A stretch of 64,000 nucleotides of DNA from Lunularia cruciata (GCA_948567375.1 OX419756.1:37488552-37552551); one strand, 5' to 3'. Positions 1-10,919 are shown, counted from the first letter of the stretch. Numbers and translations: made by a program. Notes: generated by a model from the letters alone, not told the origin.

Positions 1-2030
1 CAATCTGCAAGCCAATCTTCTCTATACATTGCCAATTTTGCCTCAAACTTGGCTTTCACTATCTCCTTCTCCTTCTCCTTCTGCACAATCCTCTCCTCCA
101 GATTGCAAAGTAACTCTCTCAATCTTTCTTCCTCTCTATATCTCACTGTCAACTCTCTTTGCCAGAGTCATCCCCTCTACACTCTCTATCATTCTATCAA
201 GCTCTTGCTCCTTCTCTACTATTCTTGCCATAGCATGGATAATTTCTAATCTTGAATCAGCAAATTGCTACTTCAAAATTTCATACTCACCTATCTGTCT
301 TTCTCTGGCTATGACATTCTGCTCTATAATTCTCTCCCTACTCTCCACTTCTCTCTTCAAGTTCTCAATTACTTGATTCTGTACTACTGCATCTACTTGT
401 AGTACTTTCCTTTCCTCCTCACCTTGGATTATACTCTTCTTTAATTTTGAGTTCTCTTCTTTTAATCGAGCTAACACCTGCAACACAATCTTCACTTCCG
501 TACACTTCAACTGCATCTCCTTCTTCTTATATTCTAACTTCACTAAAAACGGGCACACAATCTCCCTCAAATATTCTACACCTTCACTTGCATTTATTTT
601 GACTTGCAGAATTGTCTCCTTCTTCACCTCTTCCTCACTCAACACTTGCCTTCTAAGCCACAGTCACCTTATAGGAATGGATTCTTCACTCCCCAAACTT
701 CCATCCTCCTCCTCTCTTACCTTTCTTGGCCCCTCTCCATACTTCACCTTACATCAGGAATGAACTCCCCTTTGAATTGTAACTCTTTTCTCCTCTTACT
801 CTGGAACTTTGTCTTCTAGTTTTGAGTTACCTTTCTCCTCCGTCTCCATCTTGGCTTCCTCCTCTTTGGGTACCAATTTCATCTCCACTCCATCATCGCT
901 GTCACTACTTGTGTCTCCACTCTGCAGCATGGACTTGGGTTCTTCCTCCCTCTCCGAGTCTTTGGACTTGCACTCGGCTTTTCCTTCCGACTCTTCTTCC
1001 GACGATGCAATTACCACTTGTTCTTTCCTTGGGTTTACCTTTCTAGCCTTCCAAGGTCAAGCTTTCTCTACTCTTCTTCTCCTTGTCGACTCCTCTTCTT
1101 TGACTTTGGAGTGCTCACTTCCAATTGCACACTCTGCCCCATCTGCGCATAGTACTCATCATTGCTCCTAATCTGAAGAATGTATTGCTACTCCTTCGCA
1201 TCAACATCTCTTCTCAAGTCGGGATGGAAATGAGACACCATCTTATTTTGCTCCGCCGCATTCAGTAAGTTCAGCCCCAAATAGAAATGGGCTGCAAACC
1301 GCACAATGTAATGTAGAGGTGACTTATCCCACAAATTCCACACCATTTGTCTTGTCCTCTGATGAGGACACTTCGCCCAATTAATTGGCTCTCCTGCAAA
1401 CATCTTATGGAAGAACCCCGCTTGGTGCTTTATCACATAAGTTGTTCTCTCTGGCTTCAAGATTGCCATTAGAGCACTCACAATCCCTCTCTTGACCGGA
1501 TCCTTATAGCTCTCCACTTTGTAGCCATTCTTTGTGCGCTTTGAAGAGAAGGCATCTCTCACTTCTTGGGTTTCTTTGGCTACTTCTCCCTTCCCCAAGA
1601 CGTGGCACCATGCTTTGCACCTGCTTCTCTCCCGAGTACCAACCTCCAATCCGACTCTGTCCATCAAGTCGGATTTCCTCTCTTCCCTTCTTCCTCAGGG
1701 CCATCAAGACACTTACTCTCGATGATCTCAGTCATAAAACCTAGAAAGCTAACATTCCAATTTCATGCCAAGAGTGTGATCCAAAGCCTGCTCAAGACCT
1801 CAATTCTTGCAATCACATCTAACCTCCAAATCGCATGATTTCTCATTGCAAATTTGGAGTTCTTCTTCCCACTTCCCATCTTTCTCTCTTCCACTCTAGG
1901 TTGGAAACTATTCTTCCTACTGATTCCCAGCTTAACTCTCTCGACATACCAGCACCTCTGCAACTACACTTCCCTTCCCATGATCTCCTATGGGCCGACT
2001 TCGTAATGGTGATGGAAAATTGCTTGTCAT
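1..2030 (-). pseudogene. LTR-encoded coiled-coil protein gene, copy A (broken, partial)
   Basis: This is the minus-strand homologue of the reading frame in the solo LTR at 15,901-19,668. The likely ATG is at 2030-2028, about 20 bases below a TATA box (CTATAAAA, 2058-2051). Recognisable pieces are the N-terminal region (1963-1763 and 1667-1188, with the motif MVWNLWDKSPLHYIV), the acidic linker (1017-796, with LQSGDTSSDSDDG) and the coiled coil (645-268 and on to the edge). The pieces lie in different frames, so the copy carries several frameshifts and stops. Unlike the two other long copies, the junction between N-terminal region and acidic linker is open here: a Lys codon stands where they have TGA. 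Function unknown. Confidence 0.8.
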
Positions 2031-2443
2031 TGCTGCGTCTTTAGCCCAAATTTTATAGTGGCGTGCCTCCTTTGTCTTTTGTCACTTTGAGTTTCTACCA
2101 AGAAATCACACCTCCTGCGTGCTCCTGTCATTGTCAATTCCCCTCACTTGTATGACCACCATTTTTGTGAGTGGTACCTTCTTGAACGTCTTGCCTCAAA
2201 GGAAAGTTGTTACACTATCCATGCTCTGGGTTGAGCGCCCCCAAGACAAAGTCTCCTTACTTTGGGTTTCCGATTGACAGGACCATTCCATGTACTTTGC
2301 CTTTTGACACAAAGTCACTTTACCTTGGGTTACAATCCCATGACACTTTTCTTCACCTCCTTTTTCCATACAAGCACAATGCGACTTCTTTTGTACACTT
2401 CTTCTTCAAAATTATCAAAAAAAACAAAAATGTGGGTACCACA
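1..2443 (-). mobile_element. 3' LTR of Athila-like element A, cut by window start
   Basis: On the minus strand the LTR begins TGTGGTACCCACA at 2443, immediately after a purine tract, and runs off the left edge of the window. It aligns by eye along its whole visible length with the complete solo LTR at 15,901-19,668 and with the LTR at 58,054-61,844. All three share the start motif, a TATA box and a long reading frame. A full copy is about 3.77-3.79 kb, so roughly 1.3 kb should lie beyond the edge. Confidence 0.85.
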
Positions 2444-2457
2444 TACCCCCTCACTCA
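2444..2457 (-). other. Polypurine tract of element A
   Basis: On the minus strand the bases just before the LTR start read TGAGTGAGGGGGTA. This is a purine-rich plus-strand primer site in the expected place, between the end of integrase and the 3' LTR. The space between pol and LTR is only a few bases, so there is no room for an env-like gene there. Confidence 0.75.
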
Positions 2458-3866
2458 AATAGCAGCGTCCCCGTGAACATAGACCTCAGGTGTCTTAGAG
2501 ACTTTTGAGTCTATGGTCCAATATCTCTGAACTCTCCACTCATTCACTCGAGTGGCAAATGGTTGCCCTTCCAAGTTTGCAAGTTGAATGGACCCATTGT
2601 AATAAAAATGAAGAACTCCATAAGGCCCCATCCATCTCAAATGCAGTTTGCCTGGAAAAAGTATTTGGTGATTGTCGTATAACAAAACCAAGTCTCCTTC
2701 GCAAACAGTCACAGGCTTGATGTGCTTATTGTCCTTGACTTTCCTCTGCTCTTTTACTTCTTTTGTGTTTTGCATTGCAACATCTCTTTTCTCTTCTAAC
2801 ACATTAGTTGATGGATCCAAAGATCCTGGCTTTCTTCCTCTGTCAATTGTTCTTTGCAAAGAATCCAATATGTCAGTACTTCAAATTCAACTGGTAGTAT
2901 GGGATGCAAGCCGTATGTCAAGAGGTATGGAGTTTTTTTGGTTGTGATCTTTCTCGATATGCCCACAACACGGCTGGTAACTTTGTATCCTAGTCATAGG
3001 CATAATTGACAATCACCTTATTCAGAATTTTACAAAGTAAACCATTCGCCTTTTTTGTTAAGCCATTCGCTTTTGGATTATAAGGAGTCATCTTTTGATG
3101 TTTAATCTGAAAGTATTTTGTTAACGCCTCTATCACAGAGTTCAAGAAATGTGTCCCACTGTCACTGACCAATTCTAGAGTACATCCATATTGGAAGATG
3201 ATGTTTCAAAAGAAAAAGTTTGCCACTATTTTTGCATCATCTCTGCGAGTTGCTTCAGCTTCAACCATCTTGGTAGCATAGTCAATGCATACCAAGATGT
3301 ATCTCTTCCTTGTGACTCGAGTCACTGGTTGAATGGGACCCACAAAATCAATTCCCCATTTCTCAATGGGCCAAGGGTAAAATTGGTCTCAAAGGCCATT
3401 GAGAAGTAGCCGTCGGCTTTCCCATTCTCGGACAAGTGTCACAGCTTTGGATATGGGCATGCGCGTCTTTGTACATAATAGGCCACCAATACCCCAAAGA
3501 AAGAATCTTCTTTACTGTATTCTTCAGAGCATATTGTCCCTCCGATGCTTTGGAGTGTAAAGACTCAATTAAACCTCCAACTTTGCATGACTCCAAGCAT
3601 CGCCAAAGTACTTCATCTTTGCCCATCTTAAACAAAATGTTTTGTTTTAGCTGATACGGCCCTATTTTCCTAAGAAAGACTGCCCTCTGCTCCGGGTCCA
3701 TTCCTTTGGGACACTGGAGAGTATGCAGATAATGATCTTTGGTTGCATACCTTGTACTACACATTGCTATTAATTGATATAACTCTTCATCAAGGAACCA
3801 ATCGTCAATTTCCCATTCCTGGTCTTGAGTTTCTAACCTGGATAGGAAGTCCGCATTCAAATGCAA
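2455..3866 (-). pseudogene. Integrase of element A (degenerate)
   Basis: The fragments 3866-3363, 3172-2990 and 2868-2455 together cover a Ty3/gypsy integrase: an HHCC zinc region, the catalytic core and a C-terminal tail ending at the LTR. In the zinc region the second His is replaced (EGQYAL here, GGHYAL in elements C and D). In the core the motif SDSGTHF keeps the second catalytic Asp, but the catalytic Glu is changed to Lys (NGLTKKANG, against NGLTEKANG in element C). There are frameshifts around 3200-3370 and 2870-2990. It cannot encode an active enzyme. No chromodomain follows. Confidence 0.85.
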
Positions 3867-3881
3867 AGCCCCCTTCTGTAC

Positions 3882-4440
3882 TTATACAGTATATGTGAAT
3901 TCTTGTAACAACAAGATCCATCTTGCAATTTGCCCGGACAAATCTGCCTTCTTGACCAAATGTTGCAATGCGTAATGGTCAACATAGAAGACAAACTCGT
4001 ATCCCAATAGGAAGTGGCAAAATTTCTTGCAGGCATACACCATTCCGAGTGCTTCTCTTTTAGTCATCAAATAGTTCTTTTCAAAAACTGAAAGTTGTTG
4101 GTTGGCGTAGTAGATTGGGTAATCTTTCTTCTTGTCGTCCTTCTGGCTCAAGACTACTCCAATTGCCATGGACAAAGTATCCACATATACATGAAAAGGG
4201 ATGTCCCAATTTGGGGCTCTCATTACAGGTGCTTCAACCAGTTTCTTCTTCAATTCTTGGAAAGCTTCTTCTTGATTTGCTTCCCACAAGTAGTCTTTGG
4301 ATTTCTTCAGAAGCTTTGTAAGGGGTGCAGCAAGCACCGCATAGTTTGAAACAAAGCGTCTCTAGTATCCGACATGTCCCAAAAAGGCTTGTAGCTCTCA
4401 AATGTTCTATGGAGATTCCAAAGCAGAGATTACTTTAACG
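3882..4440 (-). pseudogene. RT connection and RNase H of element A
   Basis: The fragment holds the end of reverse transcriptase (FLGHVGY, then LAAPLTKLLKKSKDYLWE) followed by RNase H (YVDTLSMAIGVVLSQKD, KREALGMVYACKKF, FYVDHYALQHLV). The catalytic Asp-Glu-Asp pattern of RNase H is still visible. It reads on the minus strand toward the integrase fragment. Upstream stops (TAG in the FLGHVGY segment) break the frame. The palm of reverse transcriptase that should precede it is missing because of a deletion at about 4485-4440. Confidence 0.8.
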
Positions 4441-5260
4441 TTCTCGACATCAACTTCAATACATCCAAGAATTCTATAAATAGGGTAGTGTATACTGCGA
4501 ACTCCTCTAAAGTGATTGTCCTCAAAATTATCAAAAAATTTCCTTCGGTCAAGACAACATCTTGAGAGTCATCAAGGTTGATGACTCCTTCAATGTGGCT
4601 TACTCGGCTTAATCTGAGGTGAGCTTCCATCAAACCTCCTTCCTCCAAGTCAGGTTCACCCAAGGCAAGGTCATATGGATCTTTGTCTTTGACATCCATC
4701 TTGTAGCATTCCAAGTTATTGACTTGGACTTTGTCTTTGGATTTGTCAGGGGACAAAGACGATGAGTCTTTAGATTCATCCTTGTCTTCTAACGAACTAG
4801 TTTCCCTGAGATGGGGAACCTTTGTCCACCTCACAGTCACCAGCTTCTGGTCTTTGGGAAAAATGTCCTTGAACCATAGCTTTTGCTGGTGCCAATCCAC
4901 CACAACTTGGGCACTATACAACCAGGGTCTTCTGATCAACAGTGGGTAACCAGTTTTGGTCACTGGTCGCAACACAACTTGAAAGGCACTCTTCCAATGA
5001 TTGTGGTAATATTTGACAACATGCCCAATGGCCATCTCTTGGTTTGGTCTCCAAATTTCAATACTCGGGGTGTTGGTTCAAACATATGATACCCCAGTTG
5101 ATTTGCAGTATCCTTGGTCATGACATTCACACCAGAACCTGAATCATATTGATGTGATCATGCACCCTGCAATCTCCGCATTAACCTTGGGAGATCCCAA
5201 ATCTTCTTGTTCAATATGATGTATGGCGGGCAGGTCTTTCTTGGACATCGCTCTTACTTT
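4441..5260 (-). pseudogene. Protease to RT-finger region of element A
   Basis: This minus-strand stretch covers the end of the retroviral-type protease and the acidic linker before reverse transcriptase (4430-5035, with GYPLLIRRPWLYSAQVVVDW and an Asp/Lys-rich linker). It matches element D at 53,700-54,480. The protease active-site segment, which in element D reads IDLGSGLNVM, is frameshifted and has stops here near 5150. The right end at 5260 is the insertion point of the chromovirus. The frame resumes beyond that insertion at 10,925, so both pieces were one gene before the insertion. Confidence 0.75.
5256..5260 (+). repeat. Target-site duplication ACTTT, left copy
   Basis: ACTTT at 5256-5260 directly precedes the chromovirus LTR start TGTAAAAGACC, and ACTTT at 10920-10924 directly follows the other LTR end TTGTTACA. 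This fixes both ends of the insertion. Confidence 0.93.
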
Positions 5261-5691
5261 TGTAAAAGACCAAATCCGAGGAGAGAAATAGGAGAATGGA
5301 AACTCACATTGGGACACTTGAATGAGGGAAAACTTCAAATGCCTAGCATGAGCTTTGGCTTTGGTATTTATAGGTAGCATACAAGGCCCTTGAGAAGTTT
5401 CTCAAGAAACTTCCTCAAGCTGCTTTCTTAGAGTGCAAGCCAAGTTAACTAGGAAGCTTCTCAAGAAGCTTCCTTCTAGAAGCCGCCTACTTGGTGTGCA
5501 AGCTAAGCTAGTTGGAAGCTTCTAGAAGCTTCCTTCTAGAAGCTACTTACTTAAGATGCAAGCTAAGCTAAGCTAACCGGGAAGCTTCCCAAGAAGCTTC
5601 CTAGATACTTCCGGAATATTCTAGGCTAATTTGTCTTAAGTGTTACTTCGTGAGCCCAACTGACTTTGTCGCTAAACTCCATATTGTTACA
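5261..5691 (-). repeat. Chromovirus 3' LTR (431 bp)
   Basis: On the plus strand it starts TGTAAAAGACC and ends ATATTGTTACA. It is the 3' LTR because the element reads on the minus strand and the polypurine tract abuts it at 5692. It contains the same heat-shock-element cluster and TATA box as the 5' LTR. Confidence 0.92.
5394..5621 (-). promoter_or_regulatory. Cluster of heat-shock elements in the 3' LTR
   Basis: The counterpart of the 5' LTR cluster. The four-unit element is at 5515-5532 (GAAgcTTCtaGAAgcTTC) and the three-unit element at 5609-5621. Both perfect elements are preserved in both LTRs despite other substitutions. Confidence 0.75.
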
Positions 5692-5940
5692 TATTCCCCC
5701 ACCGCTAGTTGGTGATGTCCTCGTTGCCAGTGAAGCTTCGAATTCCTGGATGGCCGTCTGTGCATTTTGGAGGTGAGAAAGAGGTTCCCAGGTGGCATCA
5801 TGAAGGAGATATCCTTTCCAAAGGACCTTGTACTCCGTATACTGGCAACGGCCTTGTTGAATGTGGCAACGCAGAAGGATACGATCAACTTTGTACTCCT
5901 CGTGATCATTGATAGGGATAGGAAGAGGGGGAGGTTGGAC
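5692..5940 (-). pseudogene. Chromodomain at the end of the chromovirus polyprotein
   Basis: Reading straight on from the integrase frame past one TGA (5943-5941) gives a chromodomain: EYKVDRILLRCHIQQ, then YTEYKVLWKGY, then HDATWEPLSHLQNA. The aromatic cage and the W-K-G-Y and A-T-W-E-P motifs are present. In chromoviruses this module binds methylated histone H3 and steers integration. The frame stays open to the polypurine tract. It is split from integrase by one stop, so most annotation would miss it. Confidence 0.85.
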
Positions 5941-5943
5941 TCA

Positions 5944-7308
5944 AGAGGAAAAGGAAGAGGGGTTAGGAACAAAGGGTTTCAACTTGGAAACATGAAAGAC
6001 AGGATGGATACGCATGTGCCAAGGCAAGGCAAGACAATAAGCAGCAGGAGAGACAATTTGGGTGATATCAAAGGGTCCTATCCAATTAGAAGGAAGTTTA
6101 CAAACTTGGGTATCAAGTGGGAGAGGGAGGTTAATAGAGGATAGCATGACCTTACCACCGACTTCAAAGGTGAGATCGCAATGATGGTGGTCCGCATATT
6201 GTTTTTGGTGATTCTGAGCAACAAGGAGGTGAGACTTGGCTTGATCGAGAGATTGGGATATAGTGGTCAAGAATGTGGAAGTATGAGGAACCTGAGATGG
6301 AGGGGGAGCAAGAAGAGAATCTAGAACAAGCGGATCTTGGCCAAAATTGAGAAAGAAAGGAGAGAATCTGGTGCTTGCCTGTTTGGAATTGTTGTAGGCA
6401 AATTTGGCAGTGGTAAGACATTCATCCCAATTGGTATGGTGGACATTGACAAAGGCACGCAACATATCCTCCAATGTGCAATTTGCACGTTTGGTTTGTC
6501 TATCAGTTTGAGGATGATAGGCCGTGGAAAAAGCAAGCTTGGTGTTGAGTATCTGAAAGAGTGCTTGCCAAAACTTCCCAGTAAAGCGAGGATCATGATC
6601 GGAGATGAGTACACGTGGCATTCCATGATGCTTGAAAAAATTGTCAAAGTAGATTTGCACTAAGGTTGGAGCATCCATGGTATCACAGGTTGGTGCCAAG
6701 TGGATTTGCTTACTAAGCTTATCCACAAACACCACGATGGCGGTGTGTCCTTGTTTTGTCTTTGGCAAGGATGTGATGAGATCCAAGCTCACATGCTCCC
6801 AACAAGATGATGGAACGGCAAGCGGTTGAAGGAGTCCACCCGGCTTTTGGTTGTTAGCCTTGTTACGTTGGCAGCTCTCACACGATCGGACAAATTCTTG
6901 AACATCCCGTGTCATGTTGGGCCACCACCATTGACGTTGGAGGGTACCTAAGGTCTTGTCCACACCCATGTGACCAGCGATGGGTAAATCATGGGCTTCT
7001 TGAAGGCGCACAAGTCAAAGATCACCTTTGGCTAGAACATAAATCCGGTCCGCATGGAATAGAAGGCCTTCCTTGAAGGAGAAGGTGTTGTACTCCTTGT
7101 CACCTGTTGTTAGCCGACCATGTACCATTTGGAAGAAGGGATCTTGCTGTAGAGCTAACCGAAACTCATTATGAATCTTGGGATCAATTGACAGCGTCGT
7201 AATTGCTGCCGCGATGAGAGGAAGAGACTTCAAATCAGGTCGTCGTGATAGAGCATCAGGGATGACATGGAACCAACCTGGTTTGTACTCAAGTTTGATG
7301 TTGAACAA
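5944..7308 (-). pseudogene. Chromovirus integrase with GPF module
   Basis: The end of RNase H (PDALSRRPD) leads into the integrase zinc region (HDLPIAGH, then CESCQRNK) and the catalytic core (LDLITSLPKTKQGH, ISDHDPRF, then the Glu segment TLEDM). The C-terminal GPF module typical of chromoviruses follows (SNWIGPFDITQI, HPVFHVSKLKPF). The frame is open from 7011 to 5944, where a TGA separates it from the chromodomain. One TGA-like break also lies near 7012. Confidence 0.88.
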
Positions 7309-8522
7309 TTGGAGTTGCTCTTCCCATCAATGATGTCTACTCTTCATGTGCTCTAGGTGTAAGGTCTACAACAATGGCTTGTGATCAGTTTGCATGATCA
7401 CTTGTTTCCCCAAGAGATAATGCCTCCATACCTTGGTGGCATATACCATTGCAAGTTGTTCCTAATCTCAAGCAGAGTAATTTTGTTCAGCTGTATTTAG
7501 TCGGCAAGACATAAAGGCAATAGGATGTAGTCCATCTAGAAATTCTTGTTGCAACACAGCTCCAATTACAAAGTTAGAAGCATCAAAATCAACCACACAA
7601 GGTAGTTGAGGATCATATGGTTGAAGAATGGGTCTTGAAGACACCATATGCTTTAACTTTTGGAATGCTTCTTCATGCTTGGTGGTCCATTGGAAGCTCG
7701 AGTTCTTTCCCAAGAGGTCAGTCAATGGTGCAGCCACGTGAGCATAATAGTGGATGAACCGTTGGTAAAAACTGGCCAATCTATTGAATGCTCATACTTT
7801 GGTAGCATCCTTCGGGGTAGGCCAATCAGTAATGGCCTTGATCTTCTCTTCTTTTATCTTGATCTCCTTTGATGAGATCTTATGACCCAAGAAGGTAACC
7901 TCCTTCTGCCAAAAAGCACACTTTGACTTCTTGTAGTAAAATTTCCACTATCGTAGTCATCTTAGGACTTCTCGCACATGATTCCTATGTTCTGCCTCTA
8001 TCCTTCTATAGATTAAGATATCATCTAAGAACACTACCATGGACTGATCCAATAGTCCCTCCAACACCCGATGCATCTGACCATGAAGACCGCTGGAGCA
8101 TTAGTGAGTCCGAAAGGTAGAACTCTCCACTCAAAATGTCCATACCTTGTGCAAAAGGCAGTCTTTTGCATGTCTTCTCCTTCAACAGGAATTTGCCAAT
8201 AGCCGCTACGAAGATCTAGCTTGGAAAAGTAGCGTGCTCCACTTAATTGATCAAGCAGGCCATCGATCCAAGGCAAGAGATATGCATTCTTCACGGTTTG
8301 CTTATTGAGCTCACGGTAATCAATACAAAAACGAAGTCCCCCATCCTTCTTTGGAACAAATAGTACCAATGCTCCCCACGGAGAGGTACTATGTTGTATG
8401 AAATCCTTCTCCAACAACTCTGTAAGTGTTGTTTGCAACTCCTCCAACTCCTTTGGTGAGAGCTGATAGATTGGTCTACTCATTGGAGTACTCCTTGGCA
8501 ATAACTCGATCTTGAAGGGCAT
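7309..8522 (-). pseudogene. Chromovirus reverse transcriptase and RNase H
   Basis: Reverse transcriptase motifs appear in order: [41 protein letters not shown], then VFLDDILIY near 8030 (the YxDD box reads FLDD). The connection and RNase H follow at 7779-7309 (FIHYYAHVAAPLTDLL, VDFDASNFVIGAVLQQ, TAEQNYSA). Frameshifts occur near 8040 and stops near 7790 and 7465. The order and motifs are diagnostic of Ty3/gypsy. Confidence 0.87.
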
Positions 8523-8525
8523 ACC

Positions 8526-9290
8526 TCAATGAGAGTGTAATCCCTTTGGCAGATCATCCGGAAACACATCTGCAAACTCTTGAACTATTCGATCAACCGT
8601 TGCTTGATGCGGCACTTGGCGCTCCTCAGATTGTTCTTGTGCAATCGGCTTGATCCACACCGCAAATATAGACTTATCTTCCTCCAAGGCTTGCTCTATG
8701 GTTGCTTCATTAACAAACTTCCCTTCTAGGGACCCATCTCTCTTCCAAGCTTGCTCCATGGTTGCCTTCCTGGCAAACTTCCCATCTTGGGACTCATCTC
8801 CCTTCCAGATTTGCTCTATGGCTACCTTCTCAACAAACTTCCCATCTTGGGATTGACTATTCTTAGGTGTCTTACTCAGAGGTGCCAGACAACCTAATAG
8901 GAAATTCCTACCTTGGTGTTGTACTTGAATTTGACGTCGGGTCCAATCAAATTGAACCTTATGACGTTCAAGCCAAGGTAGACCCAGAATGATATCATAG
9001 TGTAGAGGTGCCACTACAAACCTCATACACTCCAAATACTCCTTCCTAATCTTGAAGGTAACAGGATGCAAGGTGCAGAATGCAGAACCTTTTCTACCAT
9101 CCGCCATCATCAAACTACTTCCAATCATTGGCTTGATAGGAATACCCAATTCCTTTACTACTTGCATAGACATGCAATTCTCTAAACTTCCAGAATCAAC
9201 AAAAATCCTACAACCCTGATTAGATATCATACCTTGCAAGTGAAGCAAACTTGCATAGGTCGAGCCTTCAATCCTATTGGAACTAATCAA
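8526..9290 (-). pseudogene. Chromovirus protease
   Basis: An open segment of 254 codons. The aspartic-protease motif IFVDSGSLENCM is present (D-S-G), followed by the flap region and the ILGLPWLERH motif common to Ty3/gypsy proteases. A linker with three imperfect repeats of the type QDGKF-x-KA-x-EQ follows at about 8856-8650, visible in DNA as a ~60-bp tandem repeat. The protease would release the gag and pol products from the polyprotein. Confidence 0.8.
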
Positions 9291-10222
9291 GCTCCCAATA
9301 GGCGGCTCGAAATCTCCTACTGGGATTCTTTGTTTCCCTGATCATTCTTTTCCACAAACTCCATCTGGGCAACTTGTTGAGATTGCCTATTCCTAAGTGG
9401 ACATTCAGCAATGCGATGTCCAACTTGGCAACAATAAAAGCAACCTCTATTTTATTGCAATCTTTCTCTATTTGCTGTGCCAAGTGGTCTTTGTTGGATA
9501 GCATCAATCTCCATTGGTACCGGTTCTTCCATTCGTGCGTAGTGTATTGGTAGGCTTTGTGTAGGTCGAGGTCGAGACCAATTTGTCGCAACCAAGAAAT
9601 CAAAATGCTCAGCCAATTGCATAGCTTCTTTTACATTTTGTGGCTCCCGCATGGTCACTTCCAATTTGGTTCATGACTTCAATCCTCGCACAAATTGATC
9701 CAAAACTTCACCTTCTTGGATATTTGGAATTTGCATGATGATGTTTTGAAATTGTGTGATGTAGCTTCTCATTGAGCCAATTTGCCTCAACTCTCCCAAT
9801 TTATCTCGTGTGGCTCGGGTGGCATTTATTGTTTGAAATCGACCAAGTATTGCATCTTTGAATTTTTCCCATGTCAAAATTGGTGTAACAATTTGTCGTT
9901 CAACTCTTTCTACTCAAAATTGCCACCAAAGTTTTGCCATGCCATCCAATTGGCTAGAAGCCAAGAGAATTTGTTTCCGCTCGTCTTGAAGATTGGTGGC
10001 TTCAAAGTAACGTTTGCAATCAAACACAAAATTCTCCACTGTGCCTAGAAGATTCTTGCCTTCAAACACCTTGGGTTTTGGAAATCAAATGCAATCTTCT
10101 CCATCTCGAACTGGCGCTCTGTCTATTTGTTCTCATCGTTGCTGGTCTTGTTCATCCAACAATCAAGTAAGATGCTTGATTTGTTGTTGCATTGCAAGGA
10201 TAATATCCGGTATTGCCGCCAT
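9283..10222 (-). pseudogene. Chromovirus gag
   Basis: It starts at the ATG at 10222-10220 (MAAIPDIILAMQQQIKHL). It then shows a retrotransposon capsid region (TWEKFKDAILGRFQ, about 9870) and a nucleocapsid zinc knuckle (CFYCCQVGHRIAEC) near 9440-9400, which lies in another frame because of a frameshift. The order and the CCHC knuckle are typical of Ty3/gypsy gag. Stops and frameshifts break it into pieces. Confidence 0.75.
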
Positions 10223-10480
10223 TGCTACTACTCTATTCCACTACACTCAATTTATCTAGTTGATTAACATATAGATACAACACGTCCACCGTTCTCTATA
10301 AGTTACAACTAGAAGTATCAAAGGTTCCTTTGACACAGTGGTCATATGTAGAAAATCCTACCCAAAGCATGAGGTGATGAATTGTGTGAAATGATGCTTT
10401 GGTAATATCTGGACATGAAAGTCCCAATGGTTTGGTGGAAGTGGATTTGGTGGTCCATAAATTCCATCCATCCCATTCCT

Positions 10481-10492
10481 ACTTTGATACCA
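10481..10492 (-). other. Primer binding site of the chromovirus
   Basis: On the minus strand the bases one position after the LTR read TGGTATCAAAGT. This matches the initiator-Met tRNA primer site TGGTATCAGAGC with changes at two positions, both G-to-A or C-to-T. Confidence 0.8.
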
Positions 10493-10595
10493 ATGTAAAA
10501 GACCAAATCCGAGGAGAGAAATAGGAGGATGGAAACTCACATTGGGACACTTGAATGAGGGAAAAATCCAAATGCCTAGCATGAGCTTTGGCTTT

Positions 10596-10606
10596 GGTAT
10601 TTATAG
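10596..10606 (-). promoter_or_regulatory. TATA box of the chromovirus 5' LTR
   Basis: On the minus strand it reads CTATAAATACC, about 20 bases below the nearest heat-shock element. The same box is at 5373-5363 in the 3' LTR. Confidence 0.7.
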
Positions 10607-10626
10607 GTAGCATACAAGGCCCTTGA

Positions 10627-10849
10627 GAAGCTTCTCAAGAAGCTTCCTCAAGCTACTTTCTTAGAGTGCAAGCCAAGTTAAGTAGGAAGCTTCTCAAGAA
10701 GCTTCCGTCTAGAAGCCGCCTACTTGGTGTGCAAGCTAAGCTAGTTGGAAGTTTCTAGAAGCTTCCTTCTAGAAGCTACTTACTTAAGATGCCAGCTAAG
10801 CTAACCGGGAAGCTTCCCAAGAAGCTTCCTAGATACTTCCGGAATATTC
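10627..10849 (-). promoter_or_regulatory. Cluster of heat-shock elements in the 5' LTR
   Basis: Heat-shock factors bind alternating GAA and TTC triplets spaced two bases apart. A perfect four-unit element lies at 10748-10765 (GAAgtTTCtaGAAgcTTC) and a perfect three-unit element at 10837-10849 (TTCcgGAAtaTTC). Gapped pairs lie around them, including 10627-10646 (GAAgcTTC, four bases, GAAgcTTC). The cluster is in U3, upstream of the TATA box in the element's direction. Heat induction itself is inference. Confidence 0.75.
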
Positions 10850-10919
10850 TAGGCTAATTTGTCTTATGTGTTACTTTGTGAGCCCAACTGACTTCGTCGC
10901 TAAACTCCATATTGTTACA

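Larger units (their letters stand above)
5261..10919 (-). mobile_element. Complete but decayed Ty3/gypsy chromovirus (Reina-like), nested in element A
   Basis: A 5,659-bp element with LTRs of 431 and 426 bp, 5-bp target duplications, an initiator-Met-type primer site and a polypurine tract (GGTGGGG just above 5692 on the minus strand). On the minus strand it reads gag, protease, reverse transcriptase, RNase H, integrase and chromodomain. Small size, short LTRs and a chromodomain fit the Reina group of plant chromoviruses; Tekay is less likely because its LTRs are usually longer. Several stops and frameshifts make it non-autonomous today. The two LTRs differ at roughly a dozen positions by eye, so it is not recent but is younger than its host element. 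Confidence 0.9.
10494..10919 (-). repeat. Chromovirus 5' LTR (426 bp)
   Basis: Same ends as the 3' LTR. On the minus strand U3 begins at 10919, the heat-shock-element cluster spans 10849-10627, the TATA box lies at 10606-10596, and the primer site begins just after the LTR. Confidence 0.92.

Noticed and set aside
1-2443. Env-like gene between pol and the 3' LTR, as in Athila
   Set aside because: The polypurine tract and LTR start follow integrase within a few bases in elements A and C, and the solo LTR includes the extra gene, so it belongs to the LTR.
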